From positions 1 to 64,000 of the IMG/VR virus record IMGVR_UViG_3300017783_000010: DNA of 64,000 nucleotides. One strand, written 5' to 3'. Source of the DNA: a virus. This document shows positions 18,450-25,761 of the stretch, one piece after another. Position numbers and translations under genes: made by a program. The notes beneath the pieces were generated by a model. The model worked only from the letters and a program-made list of their open reading frames with translations. It was not told the DNA's origin and did not search any database. The stretch's first letter is position 1. The number at the start of each line of letters is the position of its first letter.

Positions 18450-18581
18450 ATGGATATAGAAAAGGAATTTGAAGAACTAAAAGAACTAATAAAAGACACT
18501 TACGAGTTTATGGATAGAGACAAACTTGACAAGGCTTTAGAAAAACTTGAAAAAATAAGGGTAGACGTGATTGGCAAGTAA
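18450..18581 (+). CDS. Cassette gene: small acidic helical protein
   Basis: 43 residues (MDIEKEFEELKELIKD...), heptad-like Leu/Ile spacing suggests one amphipathic helix. ATG directly follows the R' of site A1 and the stop precedes the R'' of A2. Too short for homology calls. Confidence 0.5.
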   Translation: MDIEKEFEELKELIKDTYEFMDRDKLDKALEKLEKIRVDVIGK

Positions 18582-18587
18582 ATGTTT

Positions 18588-18719
18588 GCTAACGGACGAG
18601 TACAAGGTGTCGTAGCGACCTAAACAGCACGAAACATTGAATTATAAACAACTTAAATAGATACAAAATGAACTTAATTAAAACACTTACTCGCTATGCA
18701 CTTTGTACATTGTTAGTTG
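18588..18719 (+). other. attC-like site A2, loop encodes next gene's start
   Basis: R'' GCTAACGG (18588-18595), L'' GAGTACAAGG, L' CTTTGTAC (18701-18708), R' TGTTAGTTG (18711-18719). 132 bp. The loop holds the ATG at 18668 and the first residues of the following lipoprotein. Confidence 0.65.
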
Positions 18720-18979
18720 TCTGGGCGACTTCTTGCACGGACTCTCGTTTTAAATTACTGAACCGAAATAAAAACGTAGAAATAGGCGATGTTTATTTAT
18801 ATAGCCACGATTGGGATGAAGAAGACCCATTTGCTAAGATAGAAATAGACACAGTAAGGGTGATTGATGTAAAAGATGGTTATGTAAAATGGCTTTATAA
18901 ATTAAGTGAAAAAGATAGTAGTTTTTATTTGAGTGGAAAACTAAAGTATTTTAAGCACAACATTAAGCCTTTCAACTAA
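18668..18979 (+). CDS. Cassette gene: lipoprotein
   Basis: 103 residues with a bacterial lipoprotein signal: basic start, hydrophobic core ALCTLLVVWA and lipobox ATSC. The cassette boundary (R' box) falls inside the signal sequence, so the first 15 or so residues come from the preceding attC loop. Mature part is charged (IGDVYLYSHDWDEEDPF). Periplasmic or outer-membrane location inferred; superinfection exclusion would fit but is speculative. Confidence 0.6.
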   Translation: MNLIKTLTRYALCTLLVVWATSCTDSRFKLLNRNKNVEIGDVYLYSHDWDEEDPFAKIEIDTVRVIDVKDGYVKWLYKLSEKDSSFYLSGKLKYFKHNIKPFN

Positions 18980-19070
18980 TGTTGAATCTATAAAGCGTGG
19001 CGACACGCACAGTATTAATTATTAACCTTTAACAAGTCCTAGCCATGATTTTATAGATAGTGTTAGGCAC
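18973..19070 (+). other. attC-like site A3
   Basis: R'' CAACTAATG (18973-18981), L'' ATCTATAAA, L' TTTATAGAT (19050-19058, perfect 9-bp pairing), R' TGTTAGGCAC (19061-19070). 98 bp. R'' has AAT where others have AAC. Confidence 0.7.
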
Positions 19071-19076
19071 AGTTTT

Positions 19077-19316
19077 ATGAGATGGAAAGATAAAAATAAT
19101 GACGGGTTTTATAAAGGTAAAAACAAAGGGTTTTACTTTACTATATCACATGCAAGAGACTATGATGCTTTTTATGTTGTTGCATCCCATCAAAAGAAAG
19201 ATATTAGATTAAACACTTTGTGGGAAAATAAGACTTTTAAAACATTTGAATTAGCAGAAGAGTTTTGTAAAACCTTTGACTATAGAAAACACAGATGTAT
19301 AGGTGACAATACTTAA
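19077..19316 (+). CDS. Cassette gene: hypothetical
   Basis: 79 residues (MRWKDKNNDGFYKGKNKGFYFTI...), basic and aromatic, unknown. It is flanked by GTTAGGCACA and TGTGCCTAAC. Confidence 0.6.
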   Translation: MRWKDKNNDGFYKGKNKGFYFTISHARDYDAFYVVASHQKKDIRLNTLWENKTFKTFELAEEFCKTFDYRKHRCIGDNT

Positions 19317-19318
19317 TT

Positions 19319-19442
19319 GTGCCTAACGGTTTATGTATGAGCCGTTGAAATCTAATAAACTTAATAAAAAATTAAACAATGAATAAAGCAAAAAGTAAAT
19401 TAATAGAAGCTAAAAAATGGCTTATACATTTTGTTATGGTGC
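19319..19442 (+). other. attC-like site A4, loop with start codon
   Basis: R'' GTGCCTAACGG (19319-19329), L'' ATGTATGAGCC (19333-19343), L' GGCTTATACAT (19419-19429, one mismatch), R' TTGTTATGGTGC (19431-19442). 124 bp. An ATG at 19379 in the loop opens a frame that runs into the next cassette. Confidence 0.75.
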
Positions 19443-19669
19443 GTATATTTTTAATAAGTACGCACAAACGCCAAAACTACTTAATAGATAAACACGCAAG
19501 TATGTTTTTAGGGTTACAGAACATAGCAAAAAAGTACGATAATGACGGAGATGTTAGGACAGCAATGTACATTAGTAGTAAAAGCTACGAACATTTAAAT
19601 TGGTTTGCTGAATACTGCGGAGTTTTGAATATAGACCAAGTTAAAAGGATGCGACAATATGCACCATAA
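19436..19669 (+). CDS. Cassette gene: hypothetical, ambiguous start
   Basis: Three in-frame starts are possible: 19379 in the attC loop (96 residues), 19436 inside the R' box (77 residues, used here), or 19502 (55 residues). The longer form would add MNKAKSKLIEAKKWLIHF from the attC. The conserved-looking part is FLGLQNIAKKYDNDGDVRTAMYI. The stop codon TAA is part of the R'' box. Unknown function. Confidence 0.5.
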   Translation: MVRIFLISTHKRQNYLIDKHASMFLGLQNIAKKYDNDGDVRTAMYISSKSYEHLNWFAEYCGVLNIDQVKRMRQYAP

Positions 19670-19760
19670 CGGATTACGGCTAAACTGCGTTGCCGAAGAA
19701 ATGCAGTATCAATTAAACACATAAGATTATGAGCAATGAAGTTTTAGCCGATGTTAGCTT
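19661..19760 (+). other. attC-like site A5, loop with start codon
   Basis: R'' GCACCATAACGG (19661-19672), L'' CGGCTAAACT (19677-19686), L' AGTTTTAGCCG (19740-19750, one extra T that would be extrahelical), R' ATGTTAGCTT (19751-19760). 100 bp. The ATG at 19729 lies in the loop. Confidence 0.75.
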
Positions 19761-19929
19761 TCCGTTATTCCAAGATTTATATGGTAGCTACGTTCAAATG
19801 GATGATAGATTTGAAACGGTGCATATATGGAGTGAGAAACTAGCAATGAAAAACAAAGGTAGGTGGAAGCCATTATTAATTAGCAAGAAATTGTATGACC
19901 AAGAAAAAAAGCACTCTTGGAATAATTGA
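19729..19929 (+). CDS. Cassette gene: hypothetical
   Basis: 66 residues from the ATG in the attC loop; an in-frame ATG at 19798 would give a protein wholly inside the cassette. Contains YVQMDDRFETVHIW and a basic C-terminus. Unknown. Confidence 0.5.
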   Translation: MSNEVLADVSFPLFQDLYGSYVQMDDRFETVHIWSEKLAMKNKGRWKPLLISKKLYDQEKKHSWNN

Positions 19930-20027
19930 AGCTAACGGACGAGTGTATGAAAAAGTAGCCCATACATGGACGTTCGGAATTATTACAAAACTTAATTAGG
20001 CTATTTTTTATACACATTGTTAGCTTT
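19928..20027 (+). other. attC-like site A6 (best example)
   Basis: R'' GAAGCTAACGG, L'' GTGTATGAAAAAGTAGCC (19943-19960), L' GGCTATTTTTTATACAC (19999-20015), R' GTTAGCTTT (20019-20027). L'' and L' pair over 17 bp with one unpaired base, matching the extrahelical bases of real attC sites. Confidence 0.85.
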
Positions 20028-20060
20028 TCGTTTGGAAATCTAGCACAAAACTTAATAGAA

Positions 20061-20351
20061 ATGAACAGTTTATCACACAAAAGTTATGGGGCAATTTATG
20101 TTAATAACCCTAAAGACATTAAAAAAGTAAAAGAAGTAATTAAAGAAATGGATGAGTTTGAATTTGACTATTTGCCATCAGAACTAATAAAGCCTTTTGC
20201 TGAATATCCTGCTGTTTGCTACACACATAAATTCTCTGATTTAGACACAGATGATTTAACAGCAAAATGTTGGGCAAAAGGAATTATGATTTGGGTGTTT
20301 GACGCAAGAACGGAATATCCTAAAAATGCACTAAGCGAAAATGAAAGCTAA
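20061..20351 (+). CDS. Cassette gene: hypothetical
   Basis: 96 residues, acidic (IKEMDEFEFDYLPSELIKPF), Trp-rich C-terminal part. The TAA stop is inside the R'' box AAAGCTAAC. Last gene of array A. Unknown function. Confidence 0.6.
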   Translation: MNSLSHKSYGAIYVNNPKDIKKVKEVIKEMDEFEFDYLPSELIKPFAEYPAVCYTHKFSDLDTDDLTAKCWAKGIMIWVFDARTEYPKNALSENES

Positions 20352-20382
20352 CATAGTATATAAGACATATAGCTGATATTTT
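20344..20382 (+). other. Terminal site of array A
   Basis: R'' AAAGCTAAC followed by ATAGTATAT and then AAGACATATAGCTG. Array B ends with the same AACATAGTATAT followed by the reverse complement of this inner segment (13 of 14 bases). Shared end sites suggest a common anchoring or insertion point. Confidence 0.65.
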
Positions 20383-20386
20383 TTAG

Positions 20387-20417
20387 GATTTGCTTGCAAT
20401 TGCGCGCAAATCTTTTT
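20387..20417 (+). terminator. Intrinsic terminator after array A
   Basis: Stem GATTTGC/GCAAATC with the loop TTGCAATTGCGC, then five T. Nearly the same module, followed by a similar TCATTA.CTAATTAAA segment, recurs at 28941. Confidence 0.8.
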
Positions 20418-20452
20418 AACTTGGCCTCATTAACTAATTAAAAATATAAGAT

Positions 20453-20644
20453 ATGCTACGTTTAGTTGTTTTAGTAATTTATTGTAAGATGCAAGCATTT
20501 GCTTGTGGTAGTATTGAATCTCCTGATACGTGTATGGAGATGGTATATGATACTACTAAATATGTCGTATCAATAGATTCCTTTAAGTATACTAATTTTA
20601 TGGAAGAGGGAGTTTGTTTTATTCATGTGGATACTTTAAAATAA
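20453..20644 (+). CDS. Small exported protein candidate
   Basis: 63 residues. The N-terminus MLRLVVLVIYCKMQAFA looks like a short signal sequence; two Cys follow (CGSIESPDTCMEM). Preceded by the terminator-linked promoter region. Unknown. Confidence 0.5.
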   Translation: MLRLVVLVIYCKMQAFACGSIESPDTCMEMVYDTTKYVVSIDSFKYTNFMEEGVCFIHVDTLK

Positions 20645-20653
20645 GATAAAATA

Positions 20654-21844
20654 ATGAAACAAGAAAAAATATTAAATGGGATTGCTTTCATTGAGATGGC
20701 TGTAGAAATATTAAAGCCCCGATCATTAGAGCAAAAATGTAAAAAGGTATATACTAGAAACACCTATATTTCTTATGTGTTTCAATTATTATCCATTTTA
20801 ACAGGATTAAGTTTTATAGGGTATATAGGTAATGAACTTAAAGGAGTATTGTTTATCATATCTTCTTTAGTTTTATTCATTTTGCTTGCAATGATTGAGG
20901 CAAGTAAAAGAATACTAATAAAAGATATAGCTAAACTTTATTTTTCTGAAAATGAGATAAAGTATGTATCTTTATTTTTGTTGGTTATTATATTAGCTGC
21001 TTCTGCTAGTATTAGTTATGTGGGAGGCAGTAAAATACCTTCTGTGATTGTGTCAAGCCAGTCTATTGATTCAACTCAAGTAGCAGAGGTTATTCCTTCT
21101 ATTCAACTAGACTATACTAGAAATCAACTAGATTCAATAGCTAAGTCAATCAGAAAGCAAGAAGCGACTACATATAGAGGAAAAGTAGTTAGGACGGCTA
21201 ACAATAATTTAACAATACTATATGACCAACAATCAGAATATCAAAGTACTCTTTTAGAGTTAGAAAAGGAGCATCAAAAAAAGTTAGATGCTAGGAATCA
21301 AGCTTTAGCTGCTATAAAAGAAACTAGAGATTTAAAAATAGAAGGTGTCGGATACATCTTTGGAGGAGTAGCTGTTTTTAGTGATATTATGTTAGTGTTT
21401 CTTTTATACTTTGCGTATAATTCCTTGAGAAAAGTTTATAAAAAACATCAAACAAGTACTATACTAAATGCTTATAATGTAACGTTAGAAGAAACGCAAG
21501 TACTTGCTAAAGTACCTGAAATCAAGGAGTTACATGAGCCAAAAGTAACGTTACAAGAAACGCTAGAAGAAAAAGTAACGTTACAAGAAACGCTAGAAGA
21601 AACGCAAGAAGAAAAAGTAGCGTTACAAGAAACGCAAGAAGAAAAAGTAAAAACGGAAGAGGCTACTATAAAAAATGTTCTAAAGATGCCTAAAGCTAAA
21701 ACTAAAAAAGTCGAAGTAGTAAAAGGACATTCTAAACAAAGGCGTTGTGATAACTGCGGAGCATCTTATGAATATAAAAGACCAAGTTCGAGGTTTTGTA
21801 GTTCAAAATGTAGATTAGAAAACCATCAAAATAAAAATAAGTAA
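20654..21844 (+). CDS. Membrane protein with coiled coil and zinc finger
   Basis: 396 residues. Hydrophobic segments at about 38-60, 66-90, 105-125 and 235-260 indicate up to four TM helices. A coiled coil (about 150-230) lies between TM3 and TM4. The C-terminal tail has repeated VTLQETLEE units, then a Cys4 zinc finger CDNCGASY...RFCSSKC. The tail repeats coincide with an AACGC/AACGTT DNA cluster, so their sequence may be set by DNA-level selection. 1-bp overlap with the polymerase gene. It could tether phage DNA or replication proteins to the membrane (inference). Confidence 0.6.
   Translation: MKQEKILNGIAFIEMAVEILKPRSLEQKCKKVYTRNTYISYVFQLLSILTGLSFIGYIGNELKGVLFIISSLVLFILLAMIEASKRILIKDIAKLYFSENEIKYVSLFLLVIILAASASISYVGGSKIPSVIVSSQSIDSTQVAEVIPSIQLDYTRNQLDSIAKSIRKQEATTYRGKVVRTANNNLTILYDQQSEYQSTLLELEKEHQKKLDARNQALAAIKETRDLKIEGVGYIFGGVAVFSDIMLVFLLYFAYNSLRKVYKKHQTSTILNAYNVTLEETQVLAKVPEIKELHEPKVTLQETLEEKVTLQETLEETQEEKVALQETQEEKVKTEEATIKNVLKMPKAKTKKVEVVKGHSKQRRCDNCGASYEYKRPSSRFCSSKCRLENHQNKNK
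21480..21655. repeat. AACGC/AACGTT-word cluster 2
   Basis: Inside the tail region of the membrane-protein gene: five AACGC, one GCGTT and three AACGTT within 175 bp, mostly in Thr-Leu or Thr-Gln codons. Confidence 0.75.
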
Positions 21845-23970
21845 TGAAAGATATACCTCATAAAATTATAATGGATTTAGTAGACTTAGAGAAAATATTG
21901 GATTCTTGTGTAAAGTCTAAGTTATTTTGTTGCGATTTTGAAACTAATACTGTAAATCCTTTTGATGATGATGCCTTAGCTACAATATTAGGATTTACTA
22001 ATAGAGAGGATTTAATTTATATTCTACCTATTTATAATGTAGAGGGTACTGTTAGCGAAGAGTTTGTCAAAAAATCTTTTGACCTTATTGCATCAAAGAT
22101 ATTATCAAATTCGAATGTTAGGGTAATCGCACATAATCTTCAATATGAGTTACATTTCTTTAGATTATGTATGAATAATTATGACTTTGACTTTAAATGT
22201 GAGTTGCATGATACGATGGTTATGAGTCATTTTATGAACGAAAATCGTAGGCATGGCCTAAAAGGCTTGGTAAATACATTCATAAAATCATATGCAGGCT
22301 ATGAAAGCGAGTTAAGTCAGTATATGACTGAGAAGAATGATTACTATAATATAAAGTTAGAGCATCTAGCTAGATATTGTGCTATTGATGTTTATGTTAC
22401 CTTAAAACTTTTTGTGATGTTCGAGAAAAGGTTGAAAGGAGATGATGAGCATAAAAGGTTATGGGAATGTTATAGTAAAATTAAGATGCCTGCATTGCTC
22501 GCTCTTAATGAGGCTACCTCAAAGGGGATGCATATAGATTTAGAGTTGCTTGCAACTACAATAGAAAAGGTAACAAAAATACAAGAGCAGAAATATGAGG
22601 CTATACTCTCTTCTAATGTTCTTCAAGAATTTCAGTTTGCTAAACGTAAAGAAGCATATGATGCTAGGGTATCTTTATGTAGGGCTAAGATGAAGGAATA
22701 TAAAGAGCAAGGAAAGAGGGCTTTTTATAAAAGATGGTCTACTAATTTAGATAAAGCTAATAATAAGCCTAGTGAGGAATGGTATTCTATAAATTTGAAT
22801 AGTCCTGCTCAGATGAAAGAATTAATATATACTCATCGTAAAGGATTTAATTATTCTTCTTTAGGTTTATCTAGTGAAACAACAGATTCGTATCAACTAA
22901 TGGAAATATACCGAATTTTTCCATATAATACTTTTTTAGTTAATTTGCTTGCTTATAGGACAGTGAGTAAAATACTAAATACTTATCTGATAGGTATAAG
23001 AGATAGGCTAGATGGAGATAAAATACATGGTAGGTTTAACATTAATGGTACAAAAACAGGCCGCATATCAAGTTCAGACCCAAATTTACAAAATTTAATT
23101 TCTCGTTCATCTATTGATGATGCGGACGTTCAAGATACTATCAAAATAGTAAAAAAGCTATTTATTGCTCCACAGGGGTATGATTTCGTACAGATTGATT
23201 ATGCCACTATGGAGTTGAGAATTGCGGCGGCTTTTGCGGATGAAGGTAATATGATTAAAGCCTTTGCTAACGGTGAGGATTTACACGCTAAAACGGCGGC
23301 TAATGTTCTTGAGGGAGTCTCTGTAGAGGAATTTAATACTTATGAGAAGTCAAAAAGAAAAAAGATCAGATTCAAGGCGAAAGCCGTTAATTTTGGATTT
23401 CTTTATGGGATGAGTGCAGAGTCTTTTAAGGACTATGTTAAGAATATGACTGGACAAATTGTAAGTAGCGAAGAGGCTGTTCATATTAGAAATAAGTTTT
23501 TTAAAACTTATTCTAATCTTACCGATTGGTACACTAAGAGTAGCTCCTTTGTAACAAAATATTCATTTGTTAGGACATTCTTTGGTACTAAGAGAAGAGT
23601 AGGCTACTTATTTAATACTACTGAGAAGTATAAGATAAAAAGTCTCTCAGTAAACGCCCCAGTTCAAGGTACTAGCGGGTTATGGACTCTGGCGGCTATT
23701 GCTGAAATATATAAAGAATTTAAAAATAATGATTCGGTGGTGATAGCTAACACTATACATGATAGTGTTATATTTTATGTGAAAAGAGATCAAGACTATA
23801 ATAGAAATCTACTAAGGATTCGTGAAATTATGGAATGGCCTTCGGTAGTAGAGGATTATCCTGCTGTAAAAACATATAAAGAAAACTTGAGGAAAATAGG
23901 ATTAAAAGTAGATTTAGAGGTTTCTTCAAAGTCTTGGGGGGATTTAAAAGAAATTGACTTTCCCTCTTGA
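21844..23970 (+). CDS. Family A DNA polymerase with 3'-5' exonuclease
   Basis: 708 residues, T7-like size. Exonuclease motif I CCDFETN (about residue 31), a later CAIDVYVT exo III-type Asp; polymerase motif A DYATMELR (about 451), motif B KAKAVNFGFLYG (about 512, with the Phe dNTP selector), motif C TIHDSVIF (about 638). Motif C has HDS where E. coli Pol I has HDE. The phage replicase. A strong promoter overlaps its 3' end. Confidence 0.9.
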   Translation: MKDIPHKIIMDLVDLEKILDSCVKSKLFCCDFETNTVNPFDDDALATILGFTNREDLIYILPIYNVEGTVSEEFVKKSFDLIASKILSNSNVRVIAHNLQYELHFFRLCMNNYDFDFKCELHDTMVMSHFMNENRRHGLKGLVNTFIKSYAGYESELSQYMTEKNDYYNIKLEHLARYCAIDVYVTLKLFVMFEKRLKGDDEHKRLWECYSKIKMPALLALNEATSKGMHIDLELLATTIEKVTKIQEQKYEAILSSNVLQEFQFAKRKEAYDARVSLCRAKMKEYKEQGKRAFYKRWSTNLDKANNKPSEEWYSINLNSPAQMKELIYTHRKGFNYSSLGLSSETTDSYQLMEIYRIFPYNTFLVNLLAYRTVSKILNTYLIGIRDRLDGDKIHGRFNINGTKTGRISSSDPNLQNLISRSSIDDADVQDTIKIVKKLFIAPQGYDFVQIDYATMELRIAAAFADEGNMIKAFANGEDLHAKTAANVLEGVSVEEFNTYEKSKRKKIRFKAKAVNFGFLYGMSAESFKDYVKNMTGQIVSSEEAVHIRNKFFKTYSNLTDWYTKSSSFVTKYSFVRTFFGTKRRVGYLFNTTEKYKIKSLSVNAPVQGTSGLWTLAAIAEIYKEFKNNDSVVIANTIHDSVIFYVKRDQDYNRNLLRIREIMEWPSVVEDYPAVKTYKENLRKIGLKVDLEVSSKSWGDLKEIDFPS

Positions 23971-23997
23971 CTTTTACTATAAAATACATTATATTTG
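23967..23997 (+). promoter_or_regulatory. Strong Bacteroidota-type promoter
   Basis: TTG at 23967-23969, 20-bp spacer, TATATTTG at 23990-23997: the best match to consensus in the window. It drives the gene at 24032 independently of the polymerase. Confidence 0.8.
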
Positions 23998-24031
23998 TAA
24001 AAGATTTTTTAACCAAAATAAGTATATATAT

Positions 24032-24733
24032 ATGTCATTTTTAGAAGCATTTCAAACGCAAGAACCGGACAGAGACTTTAATTTTTTAGCAGGCAATAAA
24101 CTAACTGAACAAGGAACTGACATTATAATCAGTAATGTTTGTTTAGGCAATAAACCCTTAAAAAAGGTTGTATTTTGGGCGGAAAAATCCCCTTATATCA
24201 GCCAAAAAACATTCAAGGAACAATGCCCCTTAGATGATGAGTTACTCGCCTTTTACAAGGCTTATCCGAAGGATTCTCCAGAAAGAGCAGCCCTGAAAAG
24301 CCAAAACAGGACTTTCTCAAAAAAGCAGCCTACCGACTTAGTTGTGTATATAATCAATGGGGATGAAGTAGATAATACCCCTGTGGTATTAAGTTGTGGT
24401 TCCGCTTTGTCTGATGCTATCTCTTCTATTTTAAGTAGCCCCCCAAAAGGCAGTAATGCGGAGGATTTTATTTTAAGCGCCAATGGTCAAGAGATATACC
24501 CGATAACGATTAGTAAATCGGGAACAGGATTGAATACCAAATATCAAGCGCAAATGCATCTCACTAAATTTGAGTTTGATTCTCCAGAGGCCATCGAATC
24601 GGCAAAGGGGGTGGATTTATTAGGTATAGCTAGAGCAGAAGCTAATAGAAAGCCTATTTATGATGCTTTAGCTTATTTCAAGGACACGGTGGTTCCTACC
24701 TGTGTAGCAGGCGAAGTAAGCGACAATATTTAG
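24032..24733 (+). CDS. Abundant replication protein, ssDNA-binding candidate
   Basis: 233 residues from ATG 24032 (upstream in-frame codons lie in the promoter). Begins MSFLEAFQTQEPDRDFNFLAGN; beta-rich middle, one Cys pair region not zinc-like. It has its own strong promoter and terminator and sits between polymerase and SbcD/SbcC genes, as single-strand binding proteins often do. No OB-fold motif can be proven by eye. Confidence 0.5.
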   Translation: MSFLEAFQTQEPDRDFNFLAGNKLTEQGTDIIISNVCLGNKPLKKVVFWAEKSPYISQKTFKEQCPLDDELLAFYKAYPKDSPERAALKSQNRTFSKKQPTDLVVYIINGDEVDNTPVVLSCGSALSDAISSILSSPPKGSNAEDFILSANGQEIYPITISKSGTGLNTKYQAQMHLTKFEFDSPEAIESAKGVDLLGIARAEANRKPIYDALAYFKDTVVPTCVAGEVSDNI

Positions 24734-24759
24734 TATGATTTTTAATTAGTTAACTATAG

Positions 24760-24795
24760 AGGATGGCTTTCATTTTATGTTAGTCATCCTTTTTA
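24760..24795 (+). terminator. Intrinsic terminator
   Basis: AGGATG/CATCCT stem followed by five T, 26 bp after the candidate SSB gene. Gives that gene a single-gene transcript. Confidence 0.75.
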
Positions 24796-24813
24796 CTTTA
24801 AATTATAATTTGT

Positions 24814-25761
24814 ATGAAAGTATTAGTTTTTTCTGACCTTCATGTGAATAAATATAAAAGATTTAGTGATGGGGACAGTAGATTAGATGACTGTTTGAAT
24901 ATACTTAAACAAGTATATAAAACAGCTAATGATCATCAAATTGAAAATATATTATTTTGCGGAGATTTTTTTGATACTCAGTACTCTATTAATACTAGGG
25001 TATTGACTAAAACTCTGGAAGTAATGCAAAAAATGTCGGAGAAATACCCTGAAATTTATATGTTCGGTATTACTGGCAACCATGACCTTGCTACAAGAGA
25101 GGGAGATAAATATAGTTCTGCGATAAGTATGTTTGATACAATAACCAGTATCAATTTCTTGTCTTTAGATTATAAAGCCGCAAGACTAGGAAAGGATGTT
25201 AGAGTAATAGGTATCCCATACAAAAATTCAGAAATAGAATTTAGTAACGAACTAGATGAGATCGTAAGAAATGAGGATGTATCAGATGCAATTTTATTAG
25301 TACATCAAACACCTAAAAAATTCCATTATACAGGTGAATGCGATGAAAAAGACCCAAGGCTTGATCCCTTTATTAAAGTATTTTCTGGACATATACATGA
25401 TAGGGATAACTACAACTATAACTTTACGATGGTAGGCAATCCTTTGCATAGAGATTTATCAGACGCAGGGGTAGAAAAAGGATGCTTAATCTTTGATACA
25501 GACACTAAAGTAATAGATTTTATATCTTTTGAGGATTTTTATCCTTCTTTTGTAAAAGTTGAGCAAGGGCAAGAGGATAATTCTTCTGCAAGAGATTTTG
25601 TAGTTACCGTAACATCGAATATAGAGAATGAAAAATTCGATGAAGGGTTAAGTTACTCTGATACGTCTAACCTACAAAATCTGGTGGTACAGTATGTAGA
25701 AAATGAGTTACATAGAGATGACTCAGATTTAGTAATTAAAATCGGAAAAGAATGTATATAA
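24814..25761 (+). CDS. SbcD/gp47-like nuclease subunit
   Basis: 315 residues. Calcineurin-like phosphoesterase motifs in order: FSDLHV, CGDFFDT, GITGNHDL, LLVHQTP and FSGHIHDRD. This is the Mre11/SbcD/T4 gp47 family, the nuclease of a DNA-end processing complex. Overlaps the SbcC-like gene by 10 bp, its ATPase partner. Confidence 0.9.
   Translation: MKVLVFSDLHVNKYKRFSDGDSRLDDCLNILKQVYKTANDHQIENILFCGDFFDTQYSINTRVLTKTLEVMQKMSEKYPEIYMFGITGNHDLATREGDKYSSAISMFDTITSINFLSLDYKAARLGKDVRVIGIPYKNSEIEFSNELDEIVRNEDVSDAILLVHQTPKKFHYTGECDEKDPRLDPFIKVFSGHIHDRDNYNYNFTMVGNPLHRDLSDAGVEKGCLIFDTDTKVIDFISFEDFYPSFVKVEQGQEDNSSARDFVVTVTSNIENEKFDEGLSYSDTSNLQNLVVQYVENELHRDDSDLVIKIGKECI

Larger units (their letters stand above)
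18138..20382 (+). mobile_element. Integron-type gene-cassette array A (no integrase)
   Basis: Seven short same-strand genes, each followed by a site with R''-L''-loop-L'-R' layout. R'' boxes read like GCCTAACGG, GCACCATAACGG, GAAGCTAACGG; R' boxes like TGTTAGGC, TTGTTATGG, TGTTAGC. For most cassettes the 5' R' is complementary to the R'' at its own 3' end (for example GTTAGGCACA with TGTGCCTAAC, 10 bp; GTTATGGTGC with GCACCATAAC, 10 bp; GTTAGCTTT with AAAGCTAAC, 9 bp). That is expected only if each cassette had a circular form. The second cassette has mismatched ends, so it may be a hybrid. No IntI-like tyrosine recombinase is in the window. Confidence 0.8.
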
